Shown: positions 1-10,351, counted from the first letter of the stretch. The stretch: 64,000 bases of DNA from Pseudomonas alcaligenes (GCF_041729615.1 NZ_CP154874.1:2857001-2921000); one strand, 5' to 3'. Notes: generated from the sequence alone by a model not told the origin. A program made the numbers and translations.

Positions 1-82
1 GGGCGTGATGGTGCTGATCCTGGCCCTGGGTGTGTTCCTGCCGATGTGGGAACTGGCCTCGGTGGCCAAGGGCGGCGCGTGA
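1..82 (+). CDS. mshG: MshG, C-terminal end (partial)
   Basis: Only the last 26 codons are in the window, running in frame from base 2 to the TGA at 80-82. They encode a hydrophobic stretch followed by LPMWELASVAK, the typical end of the GspF/PilC/MshG inner-membrane platform proteins of type II secretion and type IV pilus systems. The family anchors the assembly machine in the inner membrane. The assignment as MshG rather than PilC rests on the msh genes that follow at once. The next gene overlaps the stop codon (GTGA). Confidence 0.75.
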   Translation, partial: GVMVLILALGVFLPMWELASVAKGGA

Positions 83-597
83 CCCCGGACTACGCCGCCG
101 GCGCCTGGGTGCGCCGCGCCCGCCTGTTGGGCTGGGGGCTGGGTCTGGCGATGCTGCTGGCACTGTTGCTGGTGCCGGGCTGGAAGATCGCCGAGGTCAG
201 CGAGGCGCGGGCCACGGACGCCACCCGCCGGCACCTGGCCGCCAGCCTCAGTGGTCTGGCAGCTGAGCAGCTGGCCAAGGACCGGGTGCTGGACGAGGCC
301 TGGAAGAGCAAGAATCCGTTCGTCCTGCTGCGCTGGCAGCAAGACAGCTACTGCGGCGAACTGGCCGCAGGCGACGAACCGCAGGCCGGCTGCTGGTACT
401 GGCTGCCGCGCCAGGCCTGGGTCCTGTACCGGCCGAGGTTCGCCGACGGATGGACGTGGCAGGGGGGTGAAGTGCAGGCCTGGCGCCTGTTGGCGGTTCC
501 CGAGGGAATGCCAACTGCGTCACAATCGGCACGCGGCGCCTTTGCCCTGGAACTTGCAGCGGTACCCACCGCGGAACTGTCCGCGCAAGGGTTTTGA
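79..597 (+). CDS. mshF: MshF-like MSHA biogenesis protein
   Basis: A protein of 172 residues if translation starts at the GTG at 79, which overlaps the mshG stop as GTGA. An ATG at 46 in the same frame would start inside mshG and is less likely. One transmembrane helix lies near residues 17-35, followed by a charged periplasmic domain with a CGEL...GCWYW segment and no pilin cleavage site. I do not recognise a catalytic motif. The name rests mainly on position: in Vibrio msh operons mshF lies between mshG and mshB, as here. The function is presumably accessory to pilus assembly, and the family is poorly conserved. Confidence 0.6.
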   Translation: MTPDYAAGAWVRRARLLGWGLGLAMLLALLLVPGWKIAEVSEARATDATRRHLAASLSGLAAEQLAKDRVLDEAWKSKNPFVLLRWQQDSYCGELAAGDEPQAGCWYWLPRQAWVLYRPRFADGWTWQGGEVQAWRLLAVPEGMPTASQSARGAFALELAAVPTAELSAQGF

Positions 598-614
598 GTC
601 ACAGAGGAAGAAGA

Positions 615-1145
615 ATGAAGAACAGCAAAGGTTTTACCCTGATCGAACTGGTGGTGGTGATCGCCATCCTCGGCATCCTCGCCGCGGTGGCGCTGCCGCG
701 CTTCATGGATGCCACCAAGGATGCCCACGAGTCCGCCCTGCGCGGCACCTCCGGTGCCCTGGCCTCGGCCGTGCTGCTGGCACGTTCGCAGTACGAGCTG
801 AATCGCAATGGCGGCAGCAATGGTTGCACCGGCGGCAACTGCCAGATCGACGTGGCCGGCTTCGGCAACGGCACCGTGGACGTCAACGCCAACGGCTGGC
901 CGATCGGTGTCAATGCCACTGGCACGCCTGCTGCCACCGCGGCCATGAGCGCCGCTACCTGCAACGAGGTGTTCACCAATGTCCTGCAGGGCTCGGCCCC
1001 CTCCGTGGGCACCGCTGCCGGCACCGTCGACTACGTGACCACGGCGGCAGGCACCACCTGCACCTTCACCTACCAGGCCGATGGCGCCGACGACACCATC
1101 ACCTACAACGCCAACACCGGCGAAGTGACCAACACCTTCAATTGA
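615..1145 (+). CDS. mshB: MshB-type type IV prepilin
   Basis: A 176-residue prepilin. The ATG at 615 follows an AGGAAG ribosome site; an upstream in-frame ATG at 594 would put seven extra residues before the leader and is rejected. The leader MKNSKG is followed by FTLIELVVVIAILG, the class IVa prepilin signature, with cleavage after Gly6 by prepilin peptidase and Glu5 of the mature protein present. Residues around RGTSGALASAVLLARSQYEL resemble MshB more than MshA. A Cys pair in GCTGGNC and two further Cys could form disulfides. MshB is regarded as a minor or initiating pilin of the MSHA system. Confidence 0.82.
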   Translation: MKNSKGFTLIELVVVIAILGILAAVALPRFMDATKDAHESALRGTSGALASAVLLARSQYELNRNGGSNGCTGGNCQIDVAGFGNGTVDVNANGWPIGVNATGTPAATAAMSAATCNEVFTNVLQGSAPSVGTAAGTVDYVTTAAGTTCTFTYQADGADDTITYNANTGEVTNTFN

Positions 1146-1165
1146 TCCAACCAGGAAGCAGCACT

Positions 1166-1606
1166 ATGAAAAAGCAGCAAGGTGGTTTCACCCTGATCGA
1201 ACTGATCATGGTCATCGTGATTCTGGGCATCCTGGCGGCCTTTGCCCTGCCGCGCTTTGCCGATCTGGGTGGTAATGCGCGTCGCGCTACTATCGAGGGG
1301 GCGGAGGGTGCCATTCGTTCTGCATCTGCTATCGCCCATTCGGCCTGGCTAGCTGCTGGTAACACCCCAGCCACAGTGAATCTGGAGGGGCAGGCCATCC
1401 CCATGGTTAATGGTTACCCGAGCGCTGCAGGTATTCTGTTGGCCGCACAAATTGTTGCGGCCGACTACACCATCACCACTGCAGCGCCCCTTACCACCGT
1501 GCAGGCAACTGGGGCTGTAGCGCTTGCCAATTGTCAGGTGACTTACACCGAAGCTGCGGCTGCGAACACATCGCCGACCATCACCAGCGACGTCACAAAC
1601 TGTTAA
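1166..1606 (+). CDS. mshA: MshA-type major pilin
   Basis: A 146-residue prepilin with leader MKKQQGG and signature FTLIELIMVIVILG; an AGGAAG site lies 8 nt before the ATG. The region after the helix (ATIEGAEGAIRSASAIAHSAWL, split here as ATIEGAEGAIRS and ASAIAHSAWL) and the NGYPSAAG segment match the layout of MshA major pilins. Two Cys in the last 29 residues would make the usual C-terminal disulfide loop. The part encoding the exposed head (about 1270-1600) uses more A/T-ending codons than its neighbours, as expected for a diversifying surface antigen. This is probably the main shaft subunit of the MSHA pilus. Confidence 0.8.
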   Translation: MKKQQGGFTLIELIMVIVILGILAAFALPRFADLGGNARRATIEGAEGAIRSASAIAHSAWLAAGNTPATVNLEGQAIPMVNGYPSAAGILLAAQIVAADYTITTAAPLTTVQATGAVALANCQVTYTEAAAANTSPTITSDVTNC

Positions 1607-1609
1607 GAC

Positions 1610-2041
1610 ATGCGCGGTTTCACTCTGGTTGAGCTAACGATGGTCATCGTGATCATCGGCATCCTCGCCGCCGTGGTGGGGCCGCGTTTCTTCGACCGCC
1701 AGGTGTTCGACGAGCGCCTGTTCTACGAAGAGTCCCTGGCCGCCGTGCGCTACGCGCAGAAGCTGGCGGTGGCCAGTGGCTGCCGGATTCAGGTCAGCCT
1801 GGATGGCAACGGCTATCGCCTGCGCCGCGCCGACAACTGCACCAGTGGCGCCTATGGCACCGAGGTGCAGGGGCCGGATGGCCAGATTCCCTTCGCCGCC
1901 AGCCTGCCCAACGGGGTCGGCTTCGCGGCGAGCACATTTCCCGTGGTGTTCGACTCCCTCGGCCGGCCTTCGGCCGCGGCGAGCGCCACCCTCGGTGGCT
2001 TCACCATCAGCGTGACCGCCGACACCGGCATGGTGCAATGA
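1610..2041 (+). CDS. mshC: MshC minor pilin (GspH/FimT type)
   Basis: 143 residues, starting 3 nt after the mshA stop. The leader is very short (MRG) before FTLVELTMVIVIIG. The body resembles the GspH/FimT pseudopilin fold: RFFDRQVF, YAQKLAVASGCRIQVSLDG, then a Cys-containing turn. Minor pilins of this type prime assembly at the pilus tip. The gene overlaps mshD by 4 nt (ATGA), so translation is likely coupled. Confidence 0.8.
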   Translation: MRGFTLVELTMVIVIIGILAAVVGPRFFDRQVFDERLFYEESLAAVRYAQKLAVASGCRIQVSLDGNGYRLRRADNCTSGAYGTEVQGPDGQIPFAASLPNGVGFAASTFPVVFDSLGRPSAAASATLGGFTISVTADTGMVQ

Positions 2042-2493
2042 AGCGCCAGGCCGGCATGACCCTGGTCGAGCTGGTGATCAGCATCGTGATCATCGGCATC
2101 GCTGCCGCTGCGCTTTACAGTGCCATGGCGGCCATCAGCGGGCGTTCGGCCGACCCCTTGCTGCGCCAGCAGAGCCTGAGCATCGCCGAGGCCTACCTGG
2201 AGGAGATCCTCCTGCAGCCCTTTCTCGACAGTGGCGGCGCAGTCTGCCCGGCGCCGCCGGCCAGCCGCGCCAGCTTCGACAACGTCTGCGACTACGCCGG
2301 CCTGAATGACAACGGCGCCCGCGATGCCCGTGGCCAGGCCATCGCCGCTCTGGCCAACTATCGCGTGCAGGTGGCGGTCACGCCCCAGGCCTGGGCCGGG
2401 CTGGCCGCCGGCGATGTGCTGCGGGTGCGGGTGACGGTCACCGATCCGGCCGGCCAGGCGCTGGCCCTCGACGGCTTCAGGGCGCGCTACTGA
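2038..2493 (+). CDS. mshD: MshD minor pilin
   Basis: 151 residues with prepilin leader MKRQAG followed by MTLVELVISIVIIG. The alpha-1 region contains SLSIAEAYLEEILLQPF, a pattern found in MshD/PilV-type minor pilins. Two Cys flank a proline/alanine-rich segment. The start overlaps the mshC stop (ATGA) and the stop overlaps the mshO start (TGATG). Predicted role: minor pilin of the MSHA tip complex. I separate it from mshC and mshO by size and by the order known in Vibrio. Confidence 0.78.
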   Translation: MKRQAGMTLVELVISIVIIGIAAAALYSAMAAISGRSADPLLRQQSLSIAEAYLEEILLQPFLDSGGAVCPAPPASRASFDNVCDYAGLNDNGARDARGQAIAALANYRVQVAVTPQAWAGLAAGDVLRVRVTVTDPAGQALALDGFRARY

Positions 2494-3374
2494 TGCGGCG
2501 CGGGCGCGGTTTCACCCTGGTCGAGCTGGTCATGGTCATCGCCCTGGCCGGGCTGGTCGGCCTGATGATCAGCACCGTGCTGTCGCGGCCCATGGAGGGC
2601 TTCATCGGCCAGAGCCGGCGTGCCGAGCTGGTGGATAGCGCCGCCGGCGCCCTACAGCGCATGAGCCGCGACGTGCGCCTGGCCGTGCCCAATTCGCTGC
2701 GGGTTTCCGCTGACGGCCAGGCGGTGGAGCTGCTGCTGATCCATAGCGCGGCGCGCTACCGGCCCAACCGGGTCGGCGAGCAGGGGCTGCGTTTCTCCAC
2801 GGACGCTGCCGGTACCTGCAGCAGCACCACCCAGGGCGGCCGCTGCGACAGCCTGCAGGTGCTCGACGACGGCTTCGACCCCGCCGGCGCACGCTGGCTG
2901 GTGCTGTACAACATAGGTGCCGAATCCGGCGGCAGCCCGCTGCCCGGCAGCAATGTCTGGGCGCCGGCCAATCCGGGAGTGATCACGCCGACCGGCACCA
3001 GCTTCACACCCCTGGTCGGGGCGCCGGCCGGCGAGAGCCATATCGCCCTGGGCAACCTGCCGGCCGGCGGCTTCCGCTTCGCCTTCGCCTCGCCGCAGCA
3101 CCGCCTGTACCTGGCCGAGACGGTGGTGGGCTACCGCTGCCAGGGCGACCAGTTGCTGCGCTACAGCTACAACCAATTGCTTAATGCGCTGCCGGCTTCG
3201 CCGCCTCCCGGCTCCAACCCGCAGCCGGTGGCGCGCCAGGTGGCCAGCTGCAACTTCGCCTACCAGTCCGGCAGCACCCAGCGTGCCGGGCTGCTGAGCC
3301 TCAGCCTGGGCATCGCCGAGGCCGGGGAAAACCTGCAACTGCTGCAACAGGTCCATGTCGACAATGCGCCCTGA
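2493..3374 (+). CDS. mshO: MshO minor pilin (PilW/GspJ type)
   Basis: 293 residues. The leader MRRGRG precedes FTLVELVMVIALAG and then MISTVLSRPMEGFIGQSRR...LVDSAAGALQRMSRDVRLAVPNSLR, the long N-terminal pattern of PilW/GspJ-class minor pilins (cited here in short pieces). The C-terminal half is a large beta-rich head with several Cys (GTCSS, GRCDS, YRCQG, ASCNF). It is the largest minor pilin of the set and probably part of the tip-initiation complex. The gene overlaps both neighbours. Confidence 0.78.
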   Translation: MRRGRGFTLVELVMVIALAGLVGLMISTVLSRPMEGFIGQSRRAELVDSAAGALQRMSRDVRLAVPNSLRVSADGQAVELLLIHSAARYRPNRVGEQGLRFSTDAAGTCSSTTQGGRCDSLQVLDDGFDPAGARWLVLYNIGAESGGSPLPGSNVWAPANPGVITPTGTSFTPLVGAPAGESHIALGNLPAGGFRFAFASPQHRLYLAETVVGYRCQGDQLLRYSYNQLLNALPASPPPGSNPQPVARQVASCNFAYQSGSTQRAGLLSLSLGIAEAGENLQLLQQVHVDNAP

Positions 3375-3780
3375 GCCGAGCCTACGCCGGGAGCCGGGCT
3401 TCGGCCTGGTGGCGGCGCTGTTCCTGATCGTCGTGGTGACCCTGCTGGTGATCACCATGGCGCGCCTGTCCACGGTGCAGCACGGCAGCACCAGCCTGGC
3501 CATCCAGCAGGCGCGCGCCTACCAGGCCGCCCGCGCCGGGCTGGAGTGGGGAATCCACCAGGCGGTCGGCGCCGGCAGCTGCGCCAGCGGCAGTCCCGAC
3601 ATGGCCGGCAGTGGGTTGGCCGAGTTCAGTGTCAGCGTGGGCTGTGAGAGCGACAGCTATAGCGATAACGAGGGCAATCCGGTGCAGATCTTCCGTTTCA
3701 CCGCCGAGGCGCAGAACGGTACGCCGGGCGGCCGCCCCGACTATACCTATCGCCGGCTCACTGCCGTAGTGGAGAACTGA
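3364..3780 (+). CDS. mshP: MshP minor pilin-like protein (PilX type)
   Basis: 138 residues from the ATG at 3364; an ATG at 3355 in frame adds three residues and cannot be excluded because neither has a strong ribosome site. The N-terminus GFGLVAALFLIVVVTLLVITMARLS is a pilin-like helix (here written as GFGLVAALFL plus the rest) that lacks the canonical G-FTLIE junction, as in MshP and PilX. The body YQAARAGLEWGIHQAV is typical of PilX/MshP. The gene overlaps mshO and lies 2 nt before mshQ. Predicted accessory minor pilin. Confidence 0.75.
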   Translation: MRPEPSLRREPGFGLVAALFLIVVVTLLVITMARLSTVQHGSTSLAIQQARAYQAARAGLEWGIHQAVGAGSCASGSPDMAGSGLAEFSVSVGCESDSYSDNEGNPVQIFRFTAEAQNGTPGGRPDYTYRRLTAVVEN

Positions 3781-3782
3781 CG

Positions 3783-6700
3783 ATGCGCAAGCTCGGCTGT
3801 CGTGGGCTGCTCCTGCTGACCCTGTTCCTTGCTGCGGGGCTGGCCAGGGCGGCGCTGATCAATACCGGCAACTCCAGCGATAACGCCAACAATGGCTCGC
3901 AGATCAGCCTTAGCCTGCCGAGCGACCTGCAGCTGGGCGATCTGCTGATCGTCCAGATCGCCCATCGCAATACCGGCGCAACCCTCACCCCGCCCAATGC
4001 CCGCTGGAGCCTGCTGCAGGATGCCTCCAGCGGCACGAATATCCGCCAACGCATCTATATCCGTACGGCAATTGCGGCCGATGTCGCGGGTAGCAGCGAG
4101 ACCTGGAGTCTTTCCAGCAGCACCCGCATGGCCGGCGGCCTGTCCGGTTGGCGCAGTAGCCTGGCCGGCATCTACCCCGAAATCGAGCAGTCGCGTAGCG
4201 ATACCGGTACCACCAGTGGTGGCGGCAACAATATCAGCGTGCCCGCCATCAGCGCCGCCAATAGCGGTCAGTTGCTGCGCCTGTTCGGTGTGAGTTATGG
4301 CAACGGTTTCGCGGCGACCCCGGCCGGGTTCAGCGAGTACTACCGGCCGGAATCGAGCGCCGGCCCCAATGGAGCCTCCCTGTTGGGTGTGGGGCGTGCC
4401 ATCAGCCTGCCGGGTAGCACAGGCCCGGATACCGTGAGTGTCGGCGGCTCCGGTTCCTATGTCGCGCACACGCTCTTCCTCTACGAGCCACTCAGTATTG
4501 CCGCGCGTCTCAGCTGGTCGCTGGACGAAAGCGCCTGGACGGGCGCCGCCGGCGAGGTACTGGATACCTCCGGCAACAGCCTCAATGGCACGGCATTCAA
4601 CGGCGCCACCACCGCCAGCACCACGCCAGCGCTACCCCAGGTCAATGCCCAGGGCACCTGTGGCTATGGCGTCTTCAATTCGGCGTCCAGCCAGTACGTG
4701 CAGCGCGCCGACAGCAGCCTGCTCGATCTGCAGGGCAGTTTCACCATCGGCCTCTGGGTCAGGCCGCGCACGCGGCCGGCATCGGGGCTGATGAGCATCC
4801 TGTCCAAGGATGAGAACTACGAGTTCCACCTCAACCCCGACGGCACCATCAACTGGTGGTGGCAGACCACGGCTGGTGCAACCCGCCAGTTCAACAGCAC
4901 CGCGGCGCTGCCGACCGGGCAGTGGAGCCATGTACTGATCCGCTATGCGCCGGGTGATCAGCGCATCTACATCAACGGCAGCCTGGCCGGCCAGGCCAGC
5001 TTCGCCGGTACGCCGGTGGCCAACAACGACCCGCTGCAACTGGGGGCCGACCAGAATCTTGCCGGGCGCTATTTCAATGGCGAACTGGACGAGCTGCGCA
5101 TCTACAACGCGGCCCTTTCCGAGGCACAGATCGCCGCCCTGGTCGCCGAGCGCCACCCCTGCGGCCTGAGCCTGCAGTGCTTCAGTGACAACTTCGACGA
5201 CGGCAGCCTGGGCGACGACTGGGCGGTGGCCAGCCGCGGCGCCACGGCCTTCACGCCGACCGTCAGCGGCCAGCGCATGCGGCTGACCAGCAACCAGGGC
5301 AACGTCTCCACCTCGTCCACCCTGCAGCGCCTGTTCCCGGCGGCTGGCAACTACATCCAGGTGCAGTTCAAGTACTACGCCTACAACGGTAGCGGTGCCG
5401 ACGGTGTGGCCGTGGTGCTTTCCGATGCGACCGTGACGCCACAGCCCGGTGCCTTCGGCGGCCCGCTTGGCTATGGAACGCGCGGCGATGCGGCCAACCC
5501 CGGATTTGCCGGCGGCTGGCTGGGTGTCGGTATCGACGAGTACGGCAACTTCTCCACCGAAGGCGGGCCGGGCGGGCCGGAGCGGCGTATCGACTCGGTG
5601 GCGCTGCGCGGCTCGGGTTCGGGTGCCGAGGGCTATCGCTACCTCGCCGGTACACCGGCCAACCTCAGCCCGGGCATCGACAGCGCCGGGGCGACGCCGG
5701 GTCCCGGGCATACCTACCGCATTACCCTGGACGGCCGTTTCGGCAACGAGGCGCGGGTGACGGTGGAGCGCGACACGGGCAGCGGCTTCGTCGTGCTGCC
5801 CAACCTCGATGGCGTCAATGTGCTGGCTGCGGCCTTCGACCAGGACGCTCTACCGAGCGACTTCTACCTGTCGCTGACCGGATCCACTGGCGGCTCGACC
5901 AATATCCACGAACTGGATGACCTGCAGGTCTGCGCCACCGAGATCAACCCCATCGGCCAGCAGATCGATCACTTCGAGTTCATCTACAGCGGCGCGGCGC
6001 TGACCTGCAATCCGCAGCCGGTCACCATCCGTGCCTGCCTCAACAGCAGCTGCAGCAGCCTCTATACCGGCACGGTCAGCGTCACCCTGAGCCCGGGCGA
6101 CTACTGGACGGCCACGGCGCCGGCCAGCGTCAGCGGCAACATCCTCACCTTCAGCGGCGGTACGGCGCAGGCTCAGCTCAGGGTGCCATCCGTGGGTACG
6201 GTGATCCTCGACGACCTCGGCTCGGTGCCGGCGACCAAGCCCAACAGCCAGCCGGTCTGCTCGACCGCGGGCTGCCAGATCAGTTACGCAGCCAGCGGTC
6301 TGCTGCTGCAGGTGCCGAACCTGTTGGCGGCCAAGCCGACGGCGGCGACCCTGAGTGCCGTGCGCAGCTCGGACGATGCCCTGCAGTGCGTGCCGGCCTT
6401 CGCCAATGTCACTCGCCGCGTCAGCTTCACCTCGGCCTACGACAACCCCGCCAGTGGCACCAAGGCGGTGGTGGTCAACGGCAGCGACGTGCGCGCGACG
6501 CCGGTCAGCCTCGACCTCGCGTTCGACGCCAGCGGCAGAGCGCCGCTGAGCGTGCGCTACGACGACGCCGGGCTGATGCGGCTCAGCGCCCGCTACACCG
6601 GTAGCGATGCCACGGGCGACATCGGCCTGGTGCTGGAGGGCGAGGACGATTTCGTCAGCAAGCCCTATGGCCTGTGCCTGAGCACCGCCAGCACCTGCGG

Positions 6701-8006
6701 CAGTGCCGCTGCCGACTGCGACGTCTTCCCCGGTGGCATTCGCGCCGGCGACAGCTTCCCGCTGACCCTCCGCGCGGTGGGCTGGCAGAGCGACGGCGAG
6801 GCCTCGACCGCGCAGGCGCTGTGCAGCGGCAATATCACCACGCCGAACTTCCGCCATTCAGGCATCACCCTGGAAAGTGCGGTACAGGCCCCGGCCGGCG
6901 GCGCACCCGGCGACGTGACGCCTGGCAGCTACGACCACGCCCTGGGCGACCAGACCGAAGTCGCCGTCGTTATCTCCGAGGTCGGCGTGTTCAACCTGAG
7001 CGCCACCCCGGGGGGCACGTACTTCGGCGAAACGGTCGGCGGCGGTAGTCGCGACCTGGTCGGTCGCTTTATTCCCGCCTATCTGAGCGCCGAGGGCAGT
7101 GCCAGCCTGACGCCCAGCTGCGGCAGCGCCTTCAGCTACCAGGGCCAGCCGATGGGCTTCGCCAGCAATCGCCAGCCGACCCTGACCCTCACGGCCAGGA
7201 ACCGCGCAGGCGATGCCACCAGGAACTATGACCGGGAGGGTTTCTGGAAGCTGGCCGATCCTGCCGTGGGCAGCTACAGCTCGATTACCGGCATCCCGGC
7301 CCGGGATGCGCGCCTTGCCAGCCAGGGCACGGCCACGCTGGCCGTGGAAGGGGGCAACGATGGCGATGGGGCGCGTACCTACCGCTGGACGGGCGAGCAA
7401 CTGCTCTACCAGCCCGCCGCGTTGCCTGGTAGCGACGACTATCCGTTCGCGGCCCAGATCCGGCAGACCTTTGCGGCGGCCAGCCTACGCGAGGTCGACC
7501 AGGGCCAGGTGGTCTGCCACGATAGCGGCGGTGGTTGCCTGGATTACAGCTACGACTTCACGGTCGACGCCAGCGAGAACCTTGGCAGCCAGGTGCGGCT
7601 GGGCCGCCTGCGCATCGGCAACGCCCACGGATCCGAGCTGCAGGCCCTGGACCTGCCGCTGCTGCTGGAAAGCTGGCAGAACGTCGCCGGCGGGGCTTTC
7701 CTGACCGAAGGGATGGATACCTGCACCGTCTTGGGGACGCCTGCACTGGATCAGTACACCGGCAACCTAGCGACCGGGGAAACCACGCCGACCCTGGCGG
7801 CCCCCCTGGCCGGTGTCGGTACGCTGCAGTTGAGCGCCCCGGGGGCTGGCAACGATGGATCGCTGCAGGTCAGCTTCCCCGACTCGCCGGCCTGGCTGCA
7901 GTACCCCTGGGATGGCGCCAACCGTCAGCTGGCGCGTGGTTTGGCCAGCTTCGGCATCTACAAGGGGGCGGCGCCGCTGATCTTCCGCCGCGAGCTTTAC
8001 CGCTGA
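3783..8006 (+). CDS. mshQ: MshQ-like giant pilus-associated adhesin (LamG + lectin-like + DUF6701)
   Basis: 1407 residues with a cleavable signal peptide (MRKLGCRGLLLL...LARA). After an N-terminal beta region of ~230 residues, a LamG/concanavalin-like domain spans about 240-455 (LDLQGSFTIGLWVRPR, LNPDGTINWWW, GELDELRIYNAALS). A second legume-lectin-like beta sandwich lies at about 463-715 (FSDNFDDGSLGDDW, SGADGVAVVLSD, GGWLGVGIDEYGNF). The remainder to the C-terminus looks like DUF6701, the usual MshQ tail. MshQ closes the msh operon in Vibrio too. Two carbohydrate-binding-type folds suggest a tip or surface adhesin. A hairpin follows the stop codon. Confidence 0.8.
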   Translation: MRKLGCRGLLLLTLFLAAGLARAALINTGNSSDNANNGSQISLSLPSDLQLGDLLIVQIAHRNTGATLTPPNARWSLLQDASSGTNIRQRIYIRTAIAADVAGSSETWSLSSSTRMAGGLSGWRSSLAGIYPEIEQSRSDTGTTSGGGNNISVPAISAANSGQLLRLFGVSYGNGFAATPAGFSEYYRPESSAGPNGASLLGVGRAISLPGSTGPDTVSVGGSGSYVAHTLFLYEPLSIAARLSWSLDESAWTGAAGEVLDTSGNSLNGTAFNGATTASTTPALPQVNAQGTCGYGVFNSASSQYVQRADSSLLDLQGSFTIGLWVRPRTRPASGLMSILSKDENYEFHLNPDGTINWWWQTTAGATRQFNSTAALPTGQWSHVLIRYAPGDQRIYINGSLAGQASFAGTPVANNDPLQLGADQNLAGRYFNGELDELRIYNAALSEAQIAALVAERHPCGLSLQCFSDNFDDGSLGDDWAVASRGATAFTPTVSGQRMRLTSNQGNVSTSSTLQRLFPAAGNYIQVQFKYYAYNGSGADGVAVVLSDATVTPQPGAFGGPLGYGTRGDAANPGFAGGWLGVGIDEYGNFSTEGGPGGPERRIDSVALRGSGSGAEGYRYLAGTPANLSPGIDSAGATPGPGHTYRITLDGRFGNEARVTVERDTGSGFVVLPNLDGVNVLAAAFDQDALPSDFYLSLTGSTGGSTNIHELDDLQVCATEINPIGQQIDHFEFIYSGAALTCNPQPVTIRACLNSSCSSLYTGTVSVTLSPGDYWTATAPASVSGNILTFSGGTAQAQLRVPSVGTVILDDLGSVPATKPNSQPVCSTAGCQISYAASGLLLQVPNLLAAKPTAATLSAVRSSDDALQCVPAFANVTRRVSFTSAYDNPASGTKAVVVNGSDVRATPVSLDLAFDASGRAPLSVRYDDAGLMRLSARYTGSDATGDIGLVLEGEDDFVSKPYGLCLSTASTCGSAAADCDVFPGGIRAGDSFPLTLRAVGWQSDGEASTAQALCSGNITTPNFRHSGITLESAVQAPAGGAPGDVTPGSYDHALGDQTEVAVVISEVGVFNLSATPGGTYFGETVGGGSRDLVGRFIPAYLSAEGSASLTPSCGSAFSYQGQPMGFASNRQPTLTLTARNRAGDATRNYDREGFWKLADPAVGSYSSITGIPARDARLASQGTATLAVEGGNDGDGARTYRWTGEQLLYQPAALPGSDDYPFAAQIRQTFAAASLREVDQGQVVCHDSGGGCLDYSYDFTVDASENLGSQVRLGRLRIGNAHGSELQALDLPLLLESWQNVAGGAFLTEGMDTCTVLGTPALDQYTGNLATGETTPTLAAPLAGVGTLQLSAPGAGNDGSLQVSFPDSPAWLQYPWDGANRQLARGLASFGIYKGAAPLIFRRELYR

Positions 8007-8011
8007 AATGC

Positions 8012-8037
8012 AGAAGGGCCGCAGATGCGGCCCTTCT
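8012..8037 (+). terminator. Strong hairpin after mshQ
   Basis: A perfect 12-bp stem AGAAGGGCCGCA / TGCGGCCCTTCT with a 2-nt centre begins 6 nt after the mshQ stop codon. There is no U-run after it (CATGGG follows), so it is at best an imperfect intrinsic terminator or an mRNA 3'-end stabiliser. The stem is almost the same as the one after hemE. Confidence 0.5.
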
Positions 8038-8224
8038 CATGGGTGTAAAAGAGGGGATTCCCCGGCCTGCCTGTACCAAGGTCCCCAAAACTGGAGTTGT
8101 CTGATACTAAGCAGGAGGTGTGCCAGTTTTATTACGGCGCGTGCACCTCGCTCGCTTTCGGGCGTCTTAGCAGCAGGCGCGGGACTGGCTAATCTTTGGA
8201 GAGTCACAGTCGCCGGATGTCGGC

Positions 8225-8971
8225 ATGAACTCTTCTAGAATCTTCATCTTGCTGCTCGCCCTGCTCCAATGCACGGCGGTTGCGGCCGAGCATTTGCGCC
8301 TGGCCGGCGATTCCTGGCCGCCCTTCACCGACCAGCGCCTGCCCAACAATGGCCTGGCCGTGGATCTGGTCAGCACTGCCCTGCAGCGCGCCGGGCACAG
8401 CACGGAGTACGTCGAGGTGCCCTGGGCGCGAGTGCTGCGCGGGCTGCAACAGGGTGATTACGACGTGATAGTGGCCGCCTGGTACAGCGCCGAACGGACC
8501 CGCTACGGGCTGTTCTCCGAACCCTATCTGGTCAATCGCATCCGTTTCCTGCGGCGCACTGGCATGCCCATCGAGTACGACGGCCTCGACGGCCTGCTGC
8601 CGTTCAGTATCGCCGTGGTGCGTGGCTACAGCTACGAAAGTGCCTTTGATGCTGCCGACCAGCTGACCAAGGTGCCGGTGCTGGAGTTCGTCATGGGCGC
8701 GCGCATGCTGGCGGCCGGGCGGGTGCAGCTGACACTCGAGGACGAGCTGGTGGCGCGCCACCATCTCAATCGTGACCTGCGCGAGATTCGCGATGCGGTG
8801 GAGTTCGTCGACACACCGCTGAGCGAAAACGGCCTGCACATCCTGGTGCGGCGCAGCCATCCACTGCACCAGCAGATCGTCCGTGACTTCAATCTCGCGA
8901 TTCAGGCGATGCGGGCCGACGACAGCTATCGGCGCATCTATCAGCGCCATGGCCTGGACGGCAGTGAGTAG
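8225..8971 (+). CDS. Periplasmic solute-binding protein, SBP_bac_3 family
   Basis: 248 residues with a signal peptide ending in TAVAA. The mature part starts LRLAGDSWPPFTDQRLPNNGLAVDL, the opening of family 3 extracellular solute-binding proteins, and continues with YVEVPWARVLRGLQQGDYDV and the usual hinge. No ABC permease or sensor kinase domain is attached or nearby, so it may be a stand-alone member of the TransM/HisJ-like family common in Pseudomonas rather than a transporter component. The ligand is unknown. It faces dbpA tail to tail with only 6 bp between the stop codons. Confidence 0.75.
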   Translation: MNSSRIFILLLALLQCTAVAAEHLRLAGDSWPPFTDQRLPNNGLAVDLVSTALQRAGHSTEYVEVPWARVLRGLQQGDYDVIVAAWYSAERTRYGLFSEPYLVNRIRFLRRTGMPIEYDGLDGLLPFSIAVVRGYSYESAFDAADQLTKVPVLEFVMGARMLAAGRVQLTLEDELVARHHLNRDLREIRDAVEFVDTPLSENGLHILVRRSHPLHQQIVRDFNLAIQAMRADDSYRRIYQRHGLDGSE

Positions 8972-8977
8972 GGTTCC

Positions 8978-10351
<1,374 letters not shown>

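Noticed and set aside
251..1606. A 451-codon frame that would fuse antisense-like sequence to the second pilin
   Set aside because: Only the last 146 codons (from 1166) are a real gene (mshA); the rest is out-of-frame mshF and mshB.
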